Shown here: positions 43,003-52,073 of the stretch, in pieces
Layout: each line of letters starts with the position of its first letter
How positions within the stretch are numbered: the first letter of the stretch is position 1
From: Kiloniellaceae bacterium
GTDB lineage: Bacteria; Pseudomonadota; Alphaproteobacteria; Kiloniellales; Kiloniellaceae
Reading direction: 5' to 3'
NCBI GenBank assembly: GCA_021776195.1
Contig: JAJFGK010000111.1
Location: 15,214 to 79,213, forward strand
DNA: 64,000 bases
Position numbers and translations under genes: made by a program
Notes under the pieces: model-generated
Seen by the model: only the letters and a program-made list of their open reading frames with translations
Databases searched by the model: none
Told to the model about the DNA's origin: nothing

Positions 43003-43866
43003 TTACCGCGCGCCACCCAGATAGGCCTCGATCTCGGGGGTCCGGTAGCCGTCCTGGCGCCACAGGACCGGGAAGTGGTTCTCGTCCATGATGTTGTCGC
43101 CCAGGCGCCTGTAGCGGCTGTAGATCGAGCCGGTGTAGTCGCCCAGATGGCCGGGCGCGTACTGGGCGTCGGCGCGCATGGCGTGCAGCACCAGGGCGCG
43201 GCGCGGCCGGGTTGCCCGGTTGTGGTCCGAGCCGTGCCAGGTCCAGCCGTGGTGGAACGACCCGCCGCCCTTGGGAACTTCGATCCGCACGATCTCCGGC
43301 TCGACCCCTTCCAGCGCGGCGGCCTGCTCCATGAATTTGCGATAGTCCTCGGGACCGTGAAACTCGCCCTCCGGCTTGGAATGATGCCAGCGGTGCGAGC
43401 CGCGCACGAACTCGACCGTGCCGCCCTCGGCCAGCGTATCGTCCAGCGCGATCCAGCAGCTCAAGAGCTCCGAGGGCGTGAACCAACTGAGATAGGCGTT
43501 GTCCTGGTGATAGCCCAGAGGCCGTGTCCCCGGGGGTTTCCACAGCACGTTGTCGATCATGATGCGTGTGCCGGGCCAGTCGCCAAACCGGGCGATGGCC
43601 TGACCGAGGTCGGCGCGCAGCACGACCCTGGCGATGGCGCGGTCGGCCTTCCAGCCGTTGCAGATCTGGCGGGTCAGGCTGGGGTCGCCGCTGTCTACCT
43701 GCCAGTTGACCTCGTCGGGGGTCACGCCGGTCTCGAAGTCGCCGCGGAACAGGCGCTCGAAGCTGTCGCGCAGGATCTCGACCGTCTCGTTGTCGATGAG
43801 CTGCTCGACGACCAGAAATCCGTCCTCGTTGAACCGGGCGATCTGCTCCGGCGTTACGTCGAACAT
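43003..43866 (-). CDS. Phytanoyl-CoA dioxygenase (PhyH)-family Fe(II)/2OG oxygenase
   Basis: A 287-residue PhyH enzyme. Iron ligands are HxD in PLGYHQDNAYLSW and His in WTWHGSDHNRATRPRRAL, whose RPRRAL supplies the 2OG-binding Arg. VEFVRGSHRWHH is the usual strand before the substrate loop. It is last in a unit with two glutamine-synthetase homologues, 16 bp after the first. It may oxidise a substrate linked to the gamma-glutamylation these ligases could perform; this is inference. Confidence 0.85.
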   Translation of the reverse strand: MFDVTPEQIARFNEDGFLVVEQLIDNETVEILRDSFERLFRGDFETGVTPDEVNWQVDSGDPSLTRQICNGWKADRAIARVVLRADLGQAIARFGDWPGTRIMIDNVLWKPPGTRPLGYHQDNAYLSWFTPSELLSCWIALDDTLAEGGTVEFVRGSHRWHHSKPEGEFHGPEDYRKFMEQAAALEGVEPEIVRIEVPKGGGSFHHGWTWHGSDHNRATRPRRALVLHAMRADAQYAPGHLGDYTGSIYSRYRRLGDNIMDENHFPVLWRQDGYRTPEIEAYLGGAR

Positions 43867-43882
43867 TACAGGGCTCCGTCAA

Positions 43883-45349
43883 CTAGGGCAGGCAGTCGAG
43901 GTACATCTTCACATCCCAGTCCGAGACCTGCCAGATGAACTTGTTCCACTCGTCGCGCTTGTACCAGTCGTAGATGCCGTAGAGCTCGCCCGGCAGCGCG
44001 GTCTTGATGACCTCGTCGCCGGCCAGCGCGTCGAGGGCGTCGCGCAGGGTGGTGGGAATGCGCTCGACCGCCTCGCCCGAGGCCACGACCTCGGCGAAGT
44101 TGCGCTCTTCCGGTGGGCCGGGATCTATCTTGTTGCGGATACCGTCGTCGAAGGCCTTCAGCAGCGCGCCCTGCATGAGGTAGGGATTGACCATGGAATC
44201 GACGCAGCGGAACTCGAAGCGGTCGGGGCTGGAGACGCGAATCGCGCAGGACCGGTTTTGCAGGCCCCAACTGACCCCGACCGGGGCCCACATGCCGGTG
44301 TCGTTGAGCCGCCGGTAGGAGTTGACGGTCGAGGATCCGATCGCCACCAGGGCGTTCATATGGCTCATCATGCCGCCCAGGGACCACTTGCCGATGTCGG
44401 CCGGCATCCAGACTTCCTGGGGATCGCGAAAGGCGTTGGTGCCGCCCCGGCGGTAGGAGAAGACCTCGTCCATGCCAGGCTGGGGCGCCTCGACCAGGGG
44501 CTGGACGCTGTCGTCGCCGCCGGTCCAGAGCGACAGGTTATGGTGACAGCCATTGGCCGGCATGCCCATGTAGGGTTTCGACATGAAGACCGCGATCAGG
44601 CCGAACTCGCGGGCGACCTGGGCGCAGATCTGTCGGTAGGTGGTCAGGCGGTCGCTGGTGCGCAGCGCCTCGTCGTACTGGAAGTTCAGCTCGATCTGCC
44701 CCGGTGCGTCCTCATGGTCGCCCTGGATGATGTCGAGGCCCATGGCGATGGCATAGTCGTAGACCCGCAGCCAGACGTCCGAGAGCTGTTCGAACTGATC
44801 GATGTGATAGGCATAGGGCTTGGTGGTCTCGTGGTAGGGCGCCTTGTCGTCGCCCGGCTTCAGCCAGAGCATTTCCGGTTCGCAGCCGACCCGCAGGTGC
44901 AGACCGTCGTGGTCCTGCTGAAACTGATTGTGGATGCGCCGCAGGGTGCCGCGGCAGTCGGAGTCGAGAACCTCTTCGGCGTGCTCGGGATCCTCGCGGC
45001 TCCAGAAGACCGTGCAGAAGACCCGCGCCAGCCGCTTGTTCCAGGGCAGCTGGCAAAAGCTGTCCGGGTCGGGCAGGGCCAAGAGCTCCGAGGCGTTGGG
45101 CGGAAAGCCGATAAGGTTGCCGTCGCGGTCGGGAAAGACATTGGTGACCCCGCCGATCCAGGTCTGCATACCCTCGGCGGCGACCCGTTCCCAGTGCAGC
45201 GCCGGAATCGCCTTGCCCATGATCCGGCCGGTGATCGAGATGTACTGATAGTAGATGTAGTCGATCCCGAGGGCCTCGATCTTGGCACGCACCTGGGCGA
45301 TCAGGTCGTCGCGGGCCGGGTCGTTCAGATAGTCCTGTAGGTCGCTCAT
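43883..45349 (-). CDS. Glutamine synthetase family ligase (gamma-glutamyl-amine ligase type)
   Basis: A 488-residue GS homologue without the small beta-grasp extras of GlnA. Motifs: GCEPEMLWLK (metal Glu), GQIELNFQYDEALRTSDRLT, GCHHNLSLW (His of the ATP/Glu site), VNSYRRLNDTG, and WGLQNRSCAIRVSS. All key residues appear intact, so an active ligase is likely. Such proteins attach glutamate to amines such as methylamine, ethanolamine or polyamines. The start at ATG 45349 has AGGGGGA at a proper spacing; ATG 45358 would sit on top of it. Followed by PhyH. Confidence 0.88.
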   Translation of the reverse strand: MSDLQDYLNDPARDDLIAQVRAKIEALGIDYIYYQYISITGRIMGKAIPALHWERVAAEGMQTWIGGVTNVFPDRDGNLIGFPPNASELLALPDPDSFCQLPWNKRLARVFCTVFWSREDPEHAEEVLDSDCRGTLRRIHNQFQQDHDGLHLRVGCEPEMLWLKPGDDKAPYHETTKPYAYHIDQFEQLSDVWLRVYDYAIAMGLDIIQGDHEDAPGQIELNFQYDEALRTSDRLTTYRQICAQVAREFGLIAVFMSKPYMGMPANGCHHNLSLWTGGDDSVQPLVEAPQPGMDEVFSYRRGGTNAFRDPQEVWMPADIGKWSLGGMMSHMNALVAIGSSTVNSYRRLNDTGMWAPVGVSWGLQNRSCAIRVSSPDRFEFRCVDSMVNPYLMQGALLKAFDDGIRNKIDPGPPEERNFAEVVASGEAVERIPTTLRDALDALAGDEVIKTALPGELYGIYDWYKRDEWNKFIWQVSDWDVKMYLDCLP

Positions 45350-45392
45350 CCGTTCCATTCCCCCCTTGGAATCTTGGCTGTTTTCGAACCTG

Positions 45393-46763
45393 TCACACGA
45401 CCTCGAGATAGCGGGCGCGCTCGGCGGCGCTGACCTCGCGGCGCAGGGCGGCTTCCTCGCGCCGGCAGACCGTGACGAAGTGATCGATGAAAGACGCGCC
45501 CCAGATCTCCCTGGCCGCCGCCGAGTGAGCCAGGCGCTCCGTGGCCACGAAGAGGTCGTGGGGCAGGGTCTCGCCGCCATTCGTGACTTCATCGGGCCCG
45601 CCGCCGGCGAAGGCGGCCGGCGGTTCGAGTTTGTGCTCGATCCCCCACAGCCCCGCGCCGAGCACAAAGCCGAGATTGAGATAGGGGTTCGCGTCCGCCC
45701 CCGGCAGGCGGTACTCGATGCGGCAGTTCGCCTCTGGCGCCGGCACCACCCGGACACCGGCGGAATAGTTCTGGATCGCCCAGGAGGCCGACTTCGGCGC
45801 CCAGTTGCCCGGCGCGATGCGGCGGTAGGCGTTGGCGGTCTGATGGGTCAGGGCCATGGCCTCGGGCGCCAGGGCGACGAGGCCGGCGACGAAGTGGCGA
45901 CAGATCGCGCTCATATCGTCGCCACCCTCCGTCGCGAAGAGGTTGCGGCCGGACGCGGGATCGAAAAGCGACAGATGCGGGTGCTGGGAAAGCCCGGGAA
46001 AGTCGGCGTCGAGCTGGGCCATGAAGGCGGCGGTCAAGCCCCGGCGGCGGCAGAAGGCCTTGGTGAAGAGTTTCAGGAAGGCGGCGTCATCGGCGGCGCG
46101 CAGCGGCGCGCCTGCCCGCGGCGTCGCCTCGAAACAGCCGGGGCCCAATTCCAGGCCCAGGGCGAAGAGATCCAGACCGCCCGCCCGCAGGGTCTCGTCG
46201 AGCTCGCCCACGAACGCGGCATGGCTCGCGGCGCTCTCGCCGGCCCAGCAGCGGTTGTCCTGGGCGAAGGTCTTGAGCGAGGCAAAACCGCTGTCGCGCA
46301 GAGAGGCGGCGTCTTCCTGCAGCACGATGAATTCGGACTCCAGGGCGGCCTTGACCCCGAAGCCCAGCGCCTCGGCCCTGGCGATCTGCCGGGTCAAGAG
46401 GCCGCGCGGCGACAGCGCCGCCGAATCGCCCCTGTAATCGGCAACCATCAGGCAGGCCTTGTCTTCGAAGGGGTAAGGCCGGATCGAGGCCGGATCGACC
46501 GTGACCGGCTCGCCGACGAAGGGTCCGGCGCCAAAGACCTGTTCGCCGGCATCCCACTGGGGCAGGACGTTGACGAAGGTACCGCCGTCGAAGACCGTGG
46601 CCACGTCGTCGAGGCGCAGCCGGCGTTCGCGGAAGGTGCCCATCAGATCGAAGATGCCGACATGGGCGATTTCGACGCCCTCCGCGCGCAGACGCGCCAG
46701 CGCGCCGGGAAGATCGTTCTCGGCGGGATCGCTCGCGTCGCCTCCTGCGGGTTGATCCCCCAT
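45393..46763 (-). CDS. Divergent glutamine synthetase homologue
   Basis: A 456-residue GS-family protein, 43 bp before the intact homologue. It keeps ALESEFIVLQ, GCFEATPRAGAPLRAADDAA, HPHLSLFDPASG and ANAYRRIAPGNWAPKS, but the WGxxNRxxxxR phosphate-binding region reads WAIQNYSAGVRV, losing the first Arg. It may be an altered-specificity ligase or a non-catalytic partner. GGGGAACC precedes ATG 46763. The tandem with the next gene and PhyH suggests one pathway. Confidence 0.82.
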   Translation of the reverse strand: MGDQPAGGDASDPAENDLPGALARLRAEGVEIAHVGIFDLMGTFRERRLRLDDVATVFDGGTFVNVLPQWDAGEQVFGAGPFVGEPVTVDPASIRPYPFEDKACLMVADYRGDSAALSPRGLLTRQIARAEALGFGVKAALESEFIVLQEDAASLRDSGFASLKTFAQDNRCWAGESAASHAAFVGELDETLRAGGLDLFALGLELGPGCFEATPRAGAPLRAADDAAFLKLFTKAFCRRRGLTAAFMAQLDADFPGLSQHPHLSLFDPASGRNLFATEGGDDMSAICRHFVAGLVALAPEAMALTHQTANAYRRIAPGNWAPKSASWAIQNYSAGVRVVPAPEANCRIEYRLPGADANPYLNLGFVLGAGLWGIEHKLEPPAAFAGGGPDEVTNGGETLPHDLFVATERLAHSAAAREIWGASFIDHFVTVCRREEAALRREVSAAERARYLEVV

Positions 46764-47032
46764 GGTTCCCCTGCGCTCTATCCGGCCCCCAGGCACTCCA
46801 GACAATCCCGGCGGATGGCGATGATGAAGTTTTTCATTGTCTCATGTCAAATTCGGTCTTGGAGAATCTTGCTAGCCTAGGAACACCTGACCCGAGGGCG
46901 GAGGTTGAATATTCTCCGAACTGCCGCCAAACCCTTGGCTTCACGGGAAAGTTATTGCAGAAGAGCCGCCAGGGCCTACAACCGGGCCCATATGGTTCCA
47001 TAAGACAAAGAAAGGCTCTAAAGGGAGTGACC

Positions 47033-47806
47033 ATGCGAAACGACGATGCCATCAAGTCGATGCTGGTGACCGATTGGCGCCCGCTCGCCGAACTCAGCGA
47101 CGACGAGCTGCGGGTCATGGCCGAGGCCGGCCAGGAGGTCATGAACATCCACCGGGTGCTCAGCAAGACCGGGGCCAACATCGTCGGCGAACTCTTGAAA
47201 TCGGTCGAGAAGTTCTTCGAGTGGGATCACATCCCCAAGGGCGATGTGTACGACCGCGAGACCCATGCCCAATACTATTATCACGCCCACGTCGTCGATC
47301 AGCGCTTCAAGGGCGAACACGGGCATTTCCACACCTTCATGCGTCCCAAGGGCATGCCCGCGGGGGTCAAGCCGGCTCAGGTCCCCGGCGCGACCATGCC
47401 GGACGACCCTAACAACAAGCTTTCGCATCTGGTCTCGGTTTCGATGGACCCGAAGGGTTTTCCCTTTCGCCTCTTCACCGTCAACCGCTGGGTCACCGGC
47501 GAGGTCTGGTACAAGGCCGGCGACGTGATCAAGCTGCTGGACAGCTTCGTGATCGATCACACTTGGCCATCCTGGCCGGTCAACCGCTGGATCAGCGCCA
47601 TGCTGCCGCTCTTCCGGCCGCAGATCGTCGCGCTCGTCGAGGCGCGGGACCGTCAGGTGGCGGCCTGGGTCGCCGAGGAAAAAGGGGAAAAACACCCTTA
47701 CGAAAAGGTCTTCGAGGACCGTGCCCGCGAGGTCACATCCTACCTCGACATCAATCTGGAAACCCAGATCAAGGCGGTCGGCGACGAAATCTTGCGGCGC
47801 GACTGA
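47033..47806 (+). CDS. Conserved protein of unknown function (His-rich EHGHFHTF motif)
   Basis: A 257-residue soluble protein. A striking segment has QYYYHAHVVDQRFKGEHGHF then HTFMRPKGMP (about residues 80-110), with several histidines that look like metal ligands, followed by HLVSVSMDPKGFPFRLFTVN and RWVTGEVWYKAGDVIKLLDS. C-terminal helices are charged. It might be DUF6969; I am not sure. AAGGGAGTGACC precedes ATG 47033. Divergent from the GS-like genes across a 269-bp gap; no function is proposed. Confidence 0.75.
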   Translation: MRNDDAIKSMLVTDWRPLAELSDDELRVMAEAGQEVMNIHRVLSKTGANIVGELLKSVEKFFEWDHIPKGDVYDRETHAQYYYHAHVVDQRFKGEHGHFHTFMRPKGMPAGVKPAQVPGATMPDDPNNKLSHLVSVSMDPKGFPFRLFTVNRWVTGEVWYKAGDVIKLLDSFVIDHTWPSWPVNRWISAMLPLFRPQIVALVEARDRQVAAWVAEEKGEKHPYEKVFEDRAREVTSYLDINLETQIKAVGDEILRRD

Positions 47807-47894
47807 GAGGCCACCGAGGGCATTGGCCCGGCAATCGGGTTGCTGTAGCTAAGGGGCCTGGGTCGAACTTTCTTGAAAGCCGGAGATTGCCGTC

Positions 47895-49985
47895 ATGCCG
47901 CCCGATCTGCGCCCCACGAGCGCCGCGCCCGACGACGACCCCTACCTCTGGCTCGAAGTGATTCAGGGCGCCCAAGCCCTGGACTGGGTCGAGCGCCAGA
48001 ACGCGGCGACCCTGGCCCGCTTCGTCGATGCGCGCTTTGCCCAGGATCGCGACGGCCTGGCGGCGATCCTCGACCGCCCCGACAACATCCCCTATATCGC
48101 CCGGCGCGGCGCGTGGCTCTACAACTATTGGAAGGACGCGGCGCAGCCACGCGGCCTCTGGCGGCGCACCACCCTGGCCGACTATCGAAACGACGCGCCG
48201 GACTGGGAGGTCCTGCTCGATCTCGACGCCCTGGCCGCCAGCGAGGGGGAGGACTGGATCTGGAGCGGCGCCACGACCCTGCCGGGCAGCCATGACCGGG
48301 CGATCCTGCAGCTGTCGCGCGGCGGCGGCGACGCCGTGGTGCTGCGGGAGTTCGATCTGACGGCCCGATCCTTTGTCGAGGGCGGGTTTCATCTGCCCGA
48401 GGCCAAGGGCGGCGCGGCCTGGATCGACCGCGACTGCCTCCTGCTCTCCAGCTCTTTTGGCGAGGCTATGGCCACGGAGTCCGGTTATGCCCGCAGCGTG
48501 CGGCGCTGGCGCCGGGGCACGCCGGTCGAACGGGCCGATGTGGTCTTCGAAGTCGGTCCCGAACAGATGGGCGTGTGGGGCGGGCTGGACCGGACGGTCG
48601 ACCCGGCCCGGGTCTACTTCGTGGTGCGCCCGGCCTTTTTCGACGAGGAGGTCTGGCTGGCCGATGGCGACGGTCCGGCCAGGATGGTCGATCTGCCGCG
48701 CGACATCGAAATGAACTTTGCCCAGGGCTGGCTTGCGGTGAAGCGGCGCAGCGCCTGGACCCTGGCCGGCAAGACCTATCCACCCGATACGCTGCTCGGC
48801 GCGTCCCTGGCGGCCGTGCTGGCCGGCGAGGCGGCCTACACCGTGCTGTTCGAGCCCGGCGAGCGTCGAGCGCTGCAGGACTTTTTCTGGTGCGGCGGCC
48901 GTCTGGTCCTGTCGATCCTCGACGAGTTGGCGCCGCTCTACGAAACCGTCACCCCGTCGCCCGAGGGTTGGACGCGGGGCGCGCTGCCGGACTTGCCGCC
49001 TGTGACGGTGGCCAGCATCTGGCCGCTCGACGTCGAGAGGTCGGAGTCGAATGGCGATCTGCTGGGCACTCTGCAGGACCCACTGACGCCGCCAACGCTC
49101 AATCTGTTGGAGGCCAACTCATTGGCGGGCGGCGGGGCGCCGGCGCTGCTCAAGAAGGCGCCGCGGGCCTTCGATCCCGCCGGCCTGGTGGTCTCGCGGC
49201 ACGAGGCGATCTCCGTCGATGGCGAGCGCATTCCCTATGCCCAGGTCGGGCCGCCGGGCGAGAGCGGCGAGGCGCCGGTCCATATGACCGGCTATGGCGG
49301 TTTTGGGATCTCGCTGCTGCCAACCTACCGCGCCGCCACCGGCAAGCTCTGGCTCGAGCGCGGCGGGACCAGCGTCATCGCCAACATTCGCGGCGGCGGC
49401 GAATTCGGCACCCGCTGGCACGACGCTGGGCGCGGCGCGGACAAGCGCCTGTCCCATGACGACTTCGCCGCCGTCGCCCAGGACCTGGTGCGTCGCGGCG
49501 TGACCCGGCCCGGGCGGATCGCCGCCGAGGGCGGCTCGAACGGCGGCATCCTCATCACCAACATGTTGACCCGCTATCCCGAGTGCTTCGGCGCGCTCTT
49601 CTGCACCATCCCGCTGATCGACATGCGGCGCTACAGCAAGCTCTTGGCCGGCGCCAGTTGGGTCGACGAGTACGGCGATCCCGACGACCCGGCGGACTGG
49701 GCGCACCTCCAGACCTATTCGGCTTATCATCAGGTCCGGCCCGACGCCGCCTATCCGCCGATCCTGCTCGCCACCCTGCGCAAGGACGACCGGGTGCACC
49801 CCGGCCACGCCCGCAAGATGGCGGCCAAGCTGCAGGCCCTCGGCCACCAGGCCTATTTCTACGAGCCAGCGGCCGGCGGCCACGGCTACGGCAAGGACAA
49901 CAGCGAGACCGCTGCCTTCATCGCCCTGGGCTACGGCTTCCTGCGCCAGGCGATCGGTTGGACGGACGACGACGGAGCGGATTGA
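47895..49985 (+). CDS. Prolyl oligopeptidase family serine peptidase (S9A)
   Basis: A 696-residue peptidase: beta-propeller about 80-400 and an alpha/beta-hydrolase domain 415-696. The catalytic Ser is in AAEGGSNGGILITNM, Asp in LRKDDRVHPGHARKM and His in AAGGHGYGKDNSET. N-terminal PYLWLEVIQGAQALDWVERQ is the family start. No signal peptide, so it should cleave peptides in the cytoplasm. Followed 3 bp later by the open frame of the DmdA-like gene. Confidence 0.9.
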   Translation: MPPDLRPTSAAPDDDPYLWLEVIQGAQALDWVERQNAATLARFVDARFAQDRDGLAAILDRPDNIPYIARRGAWLYNYWKDAAQPRGLWRRTTLADYRNDAPDWEVLLDLDALAASEGEDWIWSGATTLPGSHDRAILQLSRGGGDAVVLREFDLTARSFVEGGFHLPEAKGGAAWIDRDCLLLSSSFGEAMATESGYARSVRRWRRGTPVERADVVFEVGPEQMGVWGGLDRTVDPARVYFVVRPAFFDEEVWLADGDGPARMVDLPRDIEMNFAQGWLAVKRRSAWTLAGKTYPPDTLLGASLAAVLAGEAAYTVLFEPGERRALQDFFWCGGRLVLSILDELAPLYETVTPSPEGWTRGALPDLPPVTVASIWPLDVERSESNGDLLGTLQDPLTPPTLNLLEANSLAGGGAPALLKKAPRAFDPAGLVVSRHEAISVDGERIPYAQVGPPGESGEAPVHMTGYGGFGISLLPTYRAATGKLWLERGGTSVIANIRGGGEFGTRWHDAGRGADKRLSHDDFAAVAQDLVRRGVTRPGRIAAEGGSNGGILITNMLTRYPECFGALFCTIPLIDMRRYSKLLAGASWVDEYGDPDDPADWAHLQTYSAYHQVRPDAAYPPILLATLRKDDRVHPGHARKMAAKLQALGHQAYFYEPAAGGHGYGKDNSETAAFIALGYGFLRQAIGWTDDDGAD

Positions 49986-50039
49986 GTCATGGGCAACGCG
50001 AGGCCGGATGAAGCGAAGGTCCGTGGGGGAGGCAAGGGC

Positions 50040-51194
50040 GTGACGGGTTCGAACAGTGACGCGGTGGGCTATGGCACTCAGATCCGCCGCTCGCCCTTCT
50101 TCCAGGCCACACGGCGCTGGGGGGCCAGGGGCTTTTCCGTCTACAATCACATGTACATCCCACGCGACTTCGGCGACCCGGTCGAGAACTTCTGGAACCT
50201 GGTGAAGGCCGCGATCCTCTGCGATGTGGCGGTCGAGCGGCAGGTCGAGATCACCGGACCGGACGCGGCCCGCTTCGTTCAGCTCTTGACGCCGCGCAAC
50301 CTTGCGACCTGCGCCGTCGGCCAGTGCAAGTACGTCCTGATCACCGATGCCCAGGGCGGCATCCTGAACGATCCGGTCCTGCTGCGGCTCGGCGAGAACC
50401 GCTTCTGGCTCTCCCTCGCCGACAGCGATGTCCTGCTCTGGGCCAAGGGCGTCGCGGTCCATGCCGGCCTGGATGTCGCCCTTGGCGAGCCCGACGTCTC
50501 GCCGCTACAGCTTCAGGGCCCCCGGTCGGGCGAGATCATGCGGGCCCTGTTCGGCCCGGAAATCGAGGCGCTGCGCTATTTCTGGCTGCGGGAGGTCGAG
50601 CTCGATGGCATTCCGCTGGTCGTCTCGCGTACCGGCTGGTCGAGCGAGCTCGGCTACGAGCTCTTCCTGCGCGACGGATCCCAGGGCGATGCGCTCTGGG
50701 AACGCGTGATGGCGGCCGGCAGACCCTTCGGTCTGGCGCCCGGTCACACCTCGACGATCCGCCGGATCGAGGGCGCCATGCTGTCCTATCACGCCGACAT
50801 GGACGCCGGCACCAACCCTTATGAACTGGGCCTCGGCCGGCTGGTCGATCTGGAGATGGAAGCCGACTTCATCGGCAAGGCCGCCCTGGCCCGGATCCAG
50901 GCCCAGGGCGTGACCCGCCGTCTGGTCGGGATCGAGATCGATGGCGCCCCGCTGGCCGGCCCCAACGGCACGCACTGGCCGATCCACAAAGGACCCGACC
51001 GGGTCGGCCACATCACCTCGGCGGTCTATTCGCCGCGCCTGGAGCGCAACATCGCCCTGGCGATGATGGACGTCGACCAGGCCGAGATTGGCGCCACCGC
51101 CGAGACCGTGACCCCGACCGGGCGGCTCCCGGTCAAGGTCGTGCCCAAACCCTTCTACGACCCCAAGAAACGTCTCGCCGCCGCGCCTCTTTGA
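50040..51194 (+). CDS. Folate-dependent demethylase of the GcvT/DmdA family
   Basis: A 384-residue GcvT-fold protein most like dimethylsulfoniopropionate demethylase DmdA: RRSPFFQATRRWGARGFSVY, NHMYIPRDF, VERQVEITGPDAARFVQLLT, CKYVLITDAQGGILNDPVLL, FWLSLADSDVLLW and EPDVSPLQLQGPRSG. Methyl transfer to tetrahydrofolate is the family reaction; DMSP itself as substrate is not certain. I placed the start at GTG 50040 because GGGGGAGG lies 7 nt upstream; ATG 49989 in frame is possible. A partial second copy of its 3' end lies at about 51943-52040. Confidence 0.82.
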   Translation: MTGSNSDAVGYGTQIRRSPFFQATRRWGARGFSVYNHMYIPRDFGDPVENFWNLVKAAILCDVAVERQVEITGPDAARFVQLLTPRNLATCAVGQCKYVLITDAQGGILNDPVLLRLGENRFWLSLADSDVLLWAKGVAVHAGLDVALGEPDVSPLQLQGPRSGEIMRALFGPEIEALRYFWLREVELDGIPLVVSRTGWSSELGYELFLRDGSQGDALWERVMAAGRPFGLAPGHTSTIRRIEGAMLSYHADMDAGTNPYELGLGRLVDLEMEADFIGKAALARIQAQGVTRRLVGIEIDGAPLAGPNGTHWPIHKGPDRVGHITSAVYSPRLERNIALAMMDVDQAEIGATAETVTPTGRLPVKVVPKPFYDPKKRLAAAPL

Positions 51195-51211
51195 CGGCTG
51201 GCGGCGCCGTA

Positions 51212-51874
51212 TCAAGGATCCCCAAACAGATCTACCGCCGCTTGTGTGTGCGCAACGTTTTCCTCACCGAGGGTCGCAGCAGCATCGCCGGCTATGACCT
51301 TGAGACGTCCTATTGCATAGAGACTACTGGTCGCCGCTCGCACCATTCTTGTTGCCAGGGCGTCGCCCGCGCTTTTGACGATCCGCTCTTCGCCAAACGC
51401 AGGGGAGAAAAACAGCCGGATGTTCTCGATTGCGCCCCTGGTGCTATGAACGGCAGCGGCGGCCTCGTCCCCTAAAAGGCCAATATCGCGTGTGGACTCC
51501 TTCAAGGGACCAATCTGTTCTGGCAAAACATCACGAATGAAAATCAAGTCGATATCTTCGAGTTCGGGATCGCTCATGACGAAGTGAAGTTTTTCGAGCA
51601 ATGCCGCAAGGTGTGCGGATATCTGCAATTCCTCGAGCAACAGAACCAGCGCCAGGTCTTTCCTGCGCTGCGCTCTTCTTCGTTCTTCCCCCCGCTGATC
51701 CAGCCAGTACTTGCCTAAAGTGGCGGCGGTGAAGCCAACAAAAGCGGTGATCGCGGGAACGGCGATCTGCAGGGCCTGGGCCCCGACGAACCCGGACAGG
51801 AGCGCGCCGAAGATCGCGGCGAAGGCTGCGACAGCCATCAGCAGGAAACCGAAAGCCCATCTTTCAATTTTCAT
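51212..51874 (-). CDS. Membrane protein of unknown function
   Basis: A 220-residue protein with two N-terminal hydrophobic segments (about 5-28 and 33-52: FGFLLMAVAAFAAIFGALLS; LQIAVPAITAFVGFTAATLG), then a basic stretch (QRGEERRRAQRRKDLAL) and a cytoplasmic helical region rich in Leu, Glu and Ala. No domain recognised. It lies opposite in strand between the DmdA-like gene and a broken copy of that gene's end. Confidence 0.65.
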   Translation of the reverse strand: MKIERWAFGFLLMAVAAFAAIFGALLSGFVGAQALQIAVPAITAFVGFTAATLGKYWLDQRGEERRRAQRRKDLALVLLLEELQISAHLAALLEKLHFVMSDPELEDIDLIFIRDVLPEQIGPLKESTRDIGLLGDEAAAAVHSTRGAIENIRLFFSPAFGEERIVKSAGDALATRMVRAATSSLYAIGRLKVIAGDAAATLGEENVAHTQAAVDLFGDP

Positions 51875-51942
51875 GGGCAGGATTGTGGCGGGCGGTGGCG
51901 ATTATCGTCAAGCGCGAGCCTGGCGGCATGGGCGTCAGCCCG

Positions 51943-52040
51943 ACGACTGCCTGGTCCTGTTCCTTGACGACGGCTCTCGTCGCGGCCGCCCCAAACCCAT
52001 CTACGATCCCAAGAAACATCTCGCCGGCGTGCCTTTTCGG
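51943..52040 (+). pseudogene. Fragment of a DmdA-like gene 3' end
   Basis: The segment reads FLDDGSRRGRPKPIYDPKKH then LAGVPF in a plus-strand frame, versus PKPFYDPKKRLAAAPL at the end of the gene finishing at 51194. About 40 of 48 bases match between 51143-51190 and 51990-52037. There is no upstream continuation as a full gene, so it is a remnant of a paralogue or a partial duplication. Confidence 0.7.
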
Positions 52041-52073
52041 GAGCACGGGTCCCGCCGCACCCGAATGCAGGGG

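Noticed and set aside
43634..45340. 568-residue plus-strand ORF opposite a GS-like gene
   Set aside because: Antisense shadow; minus strand carries all glutamine-synthetase motifs.
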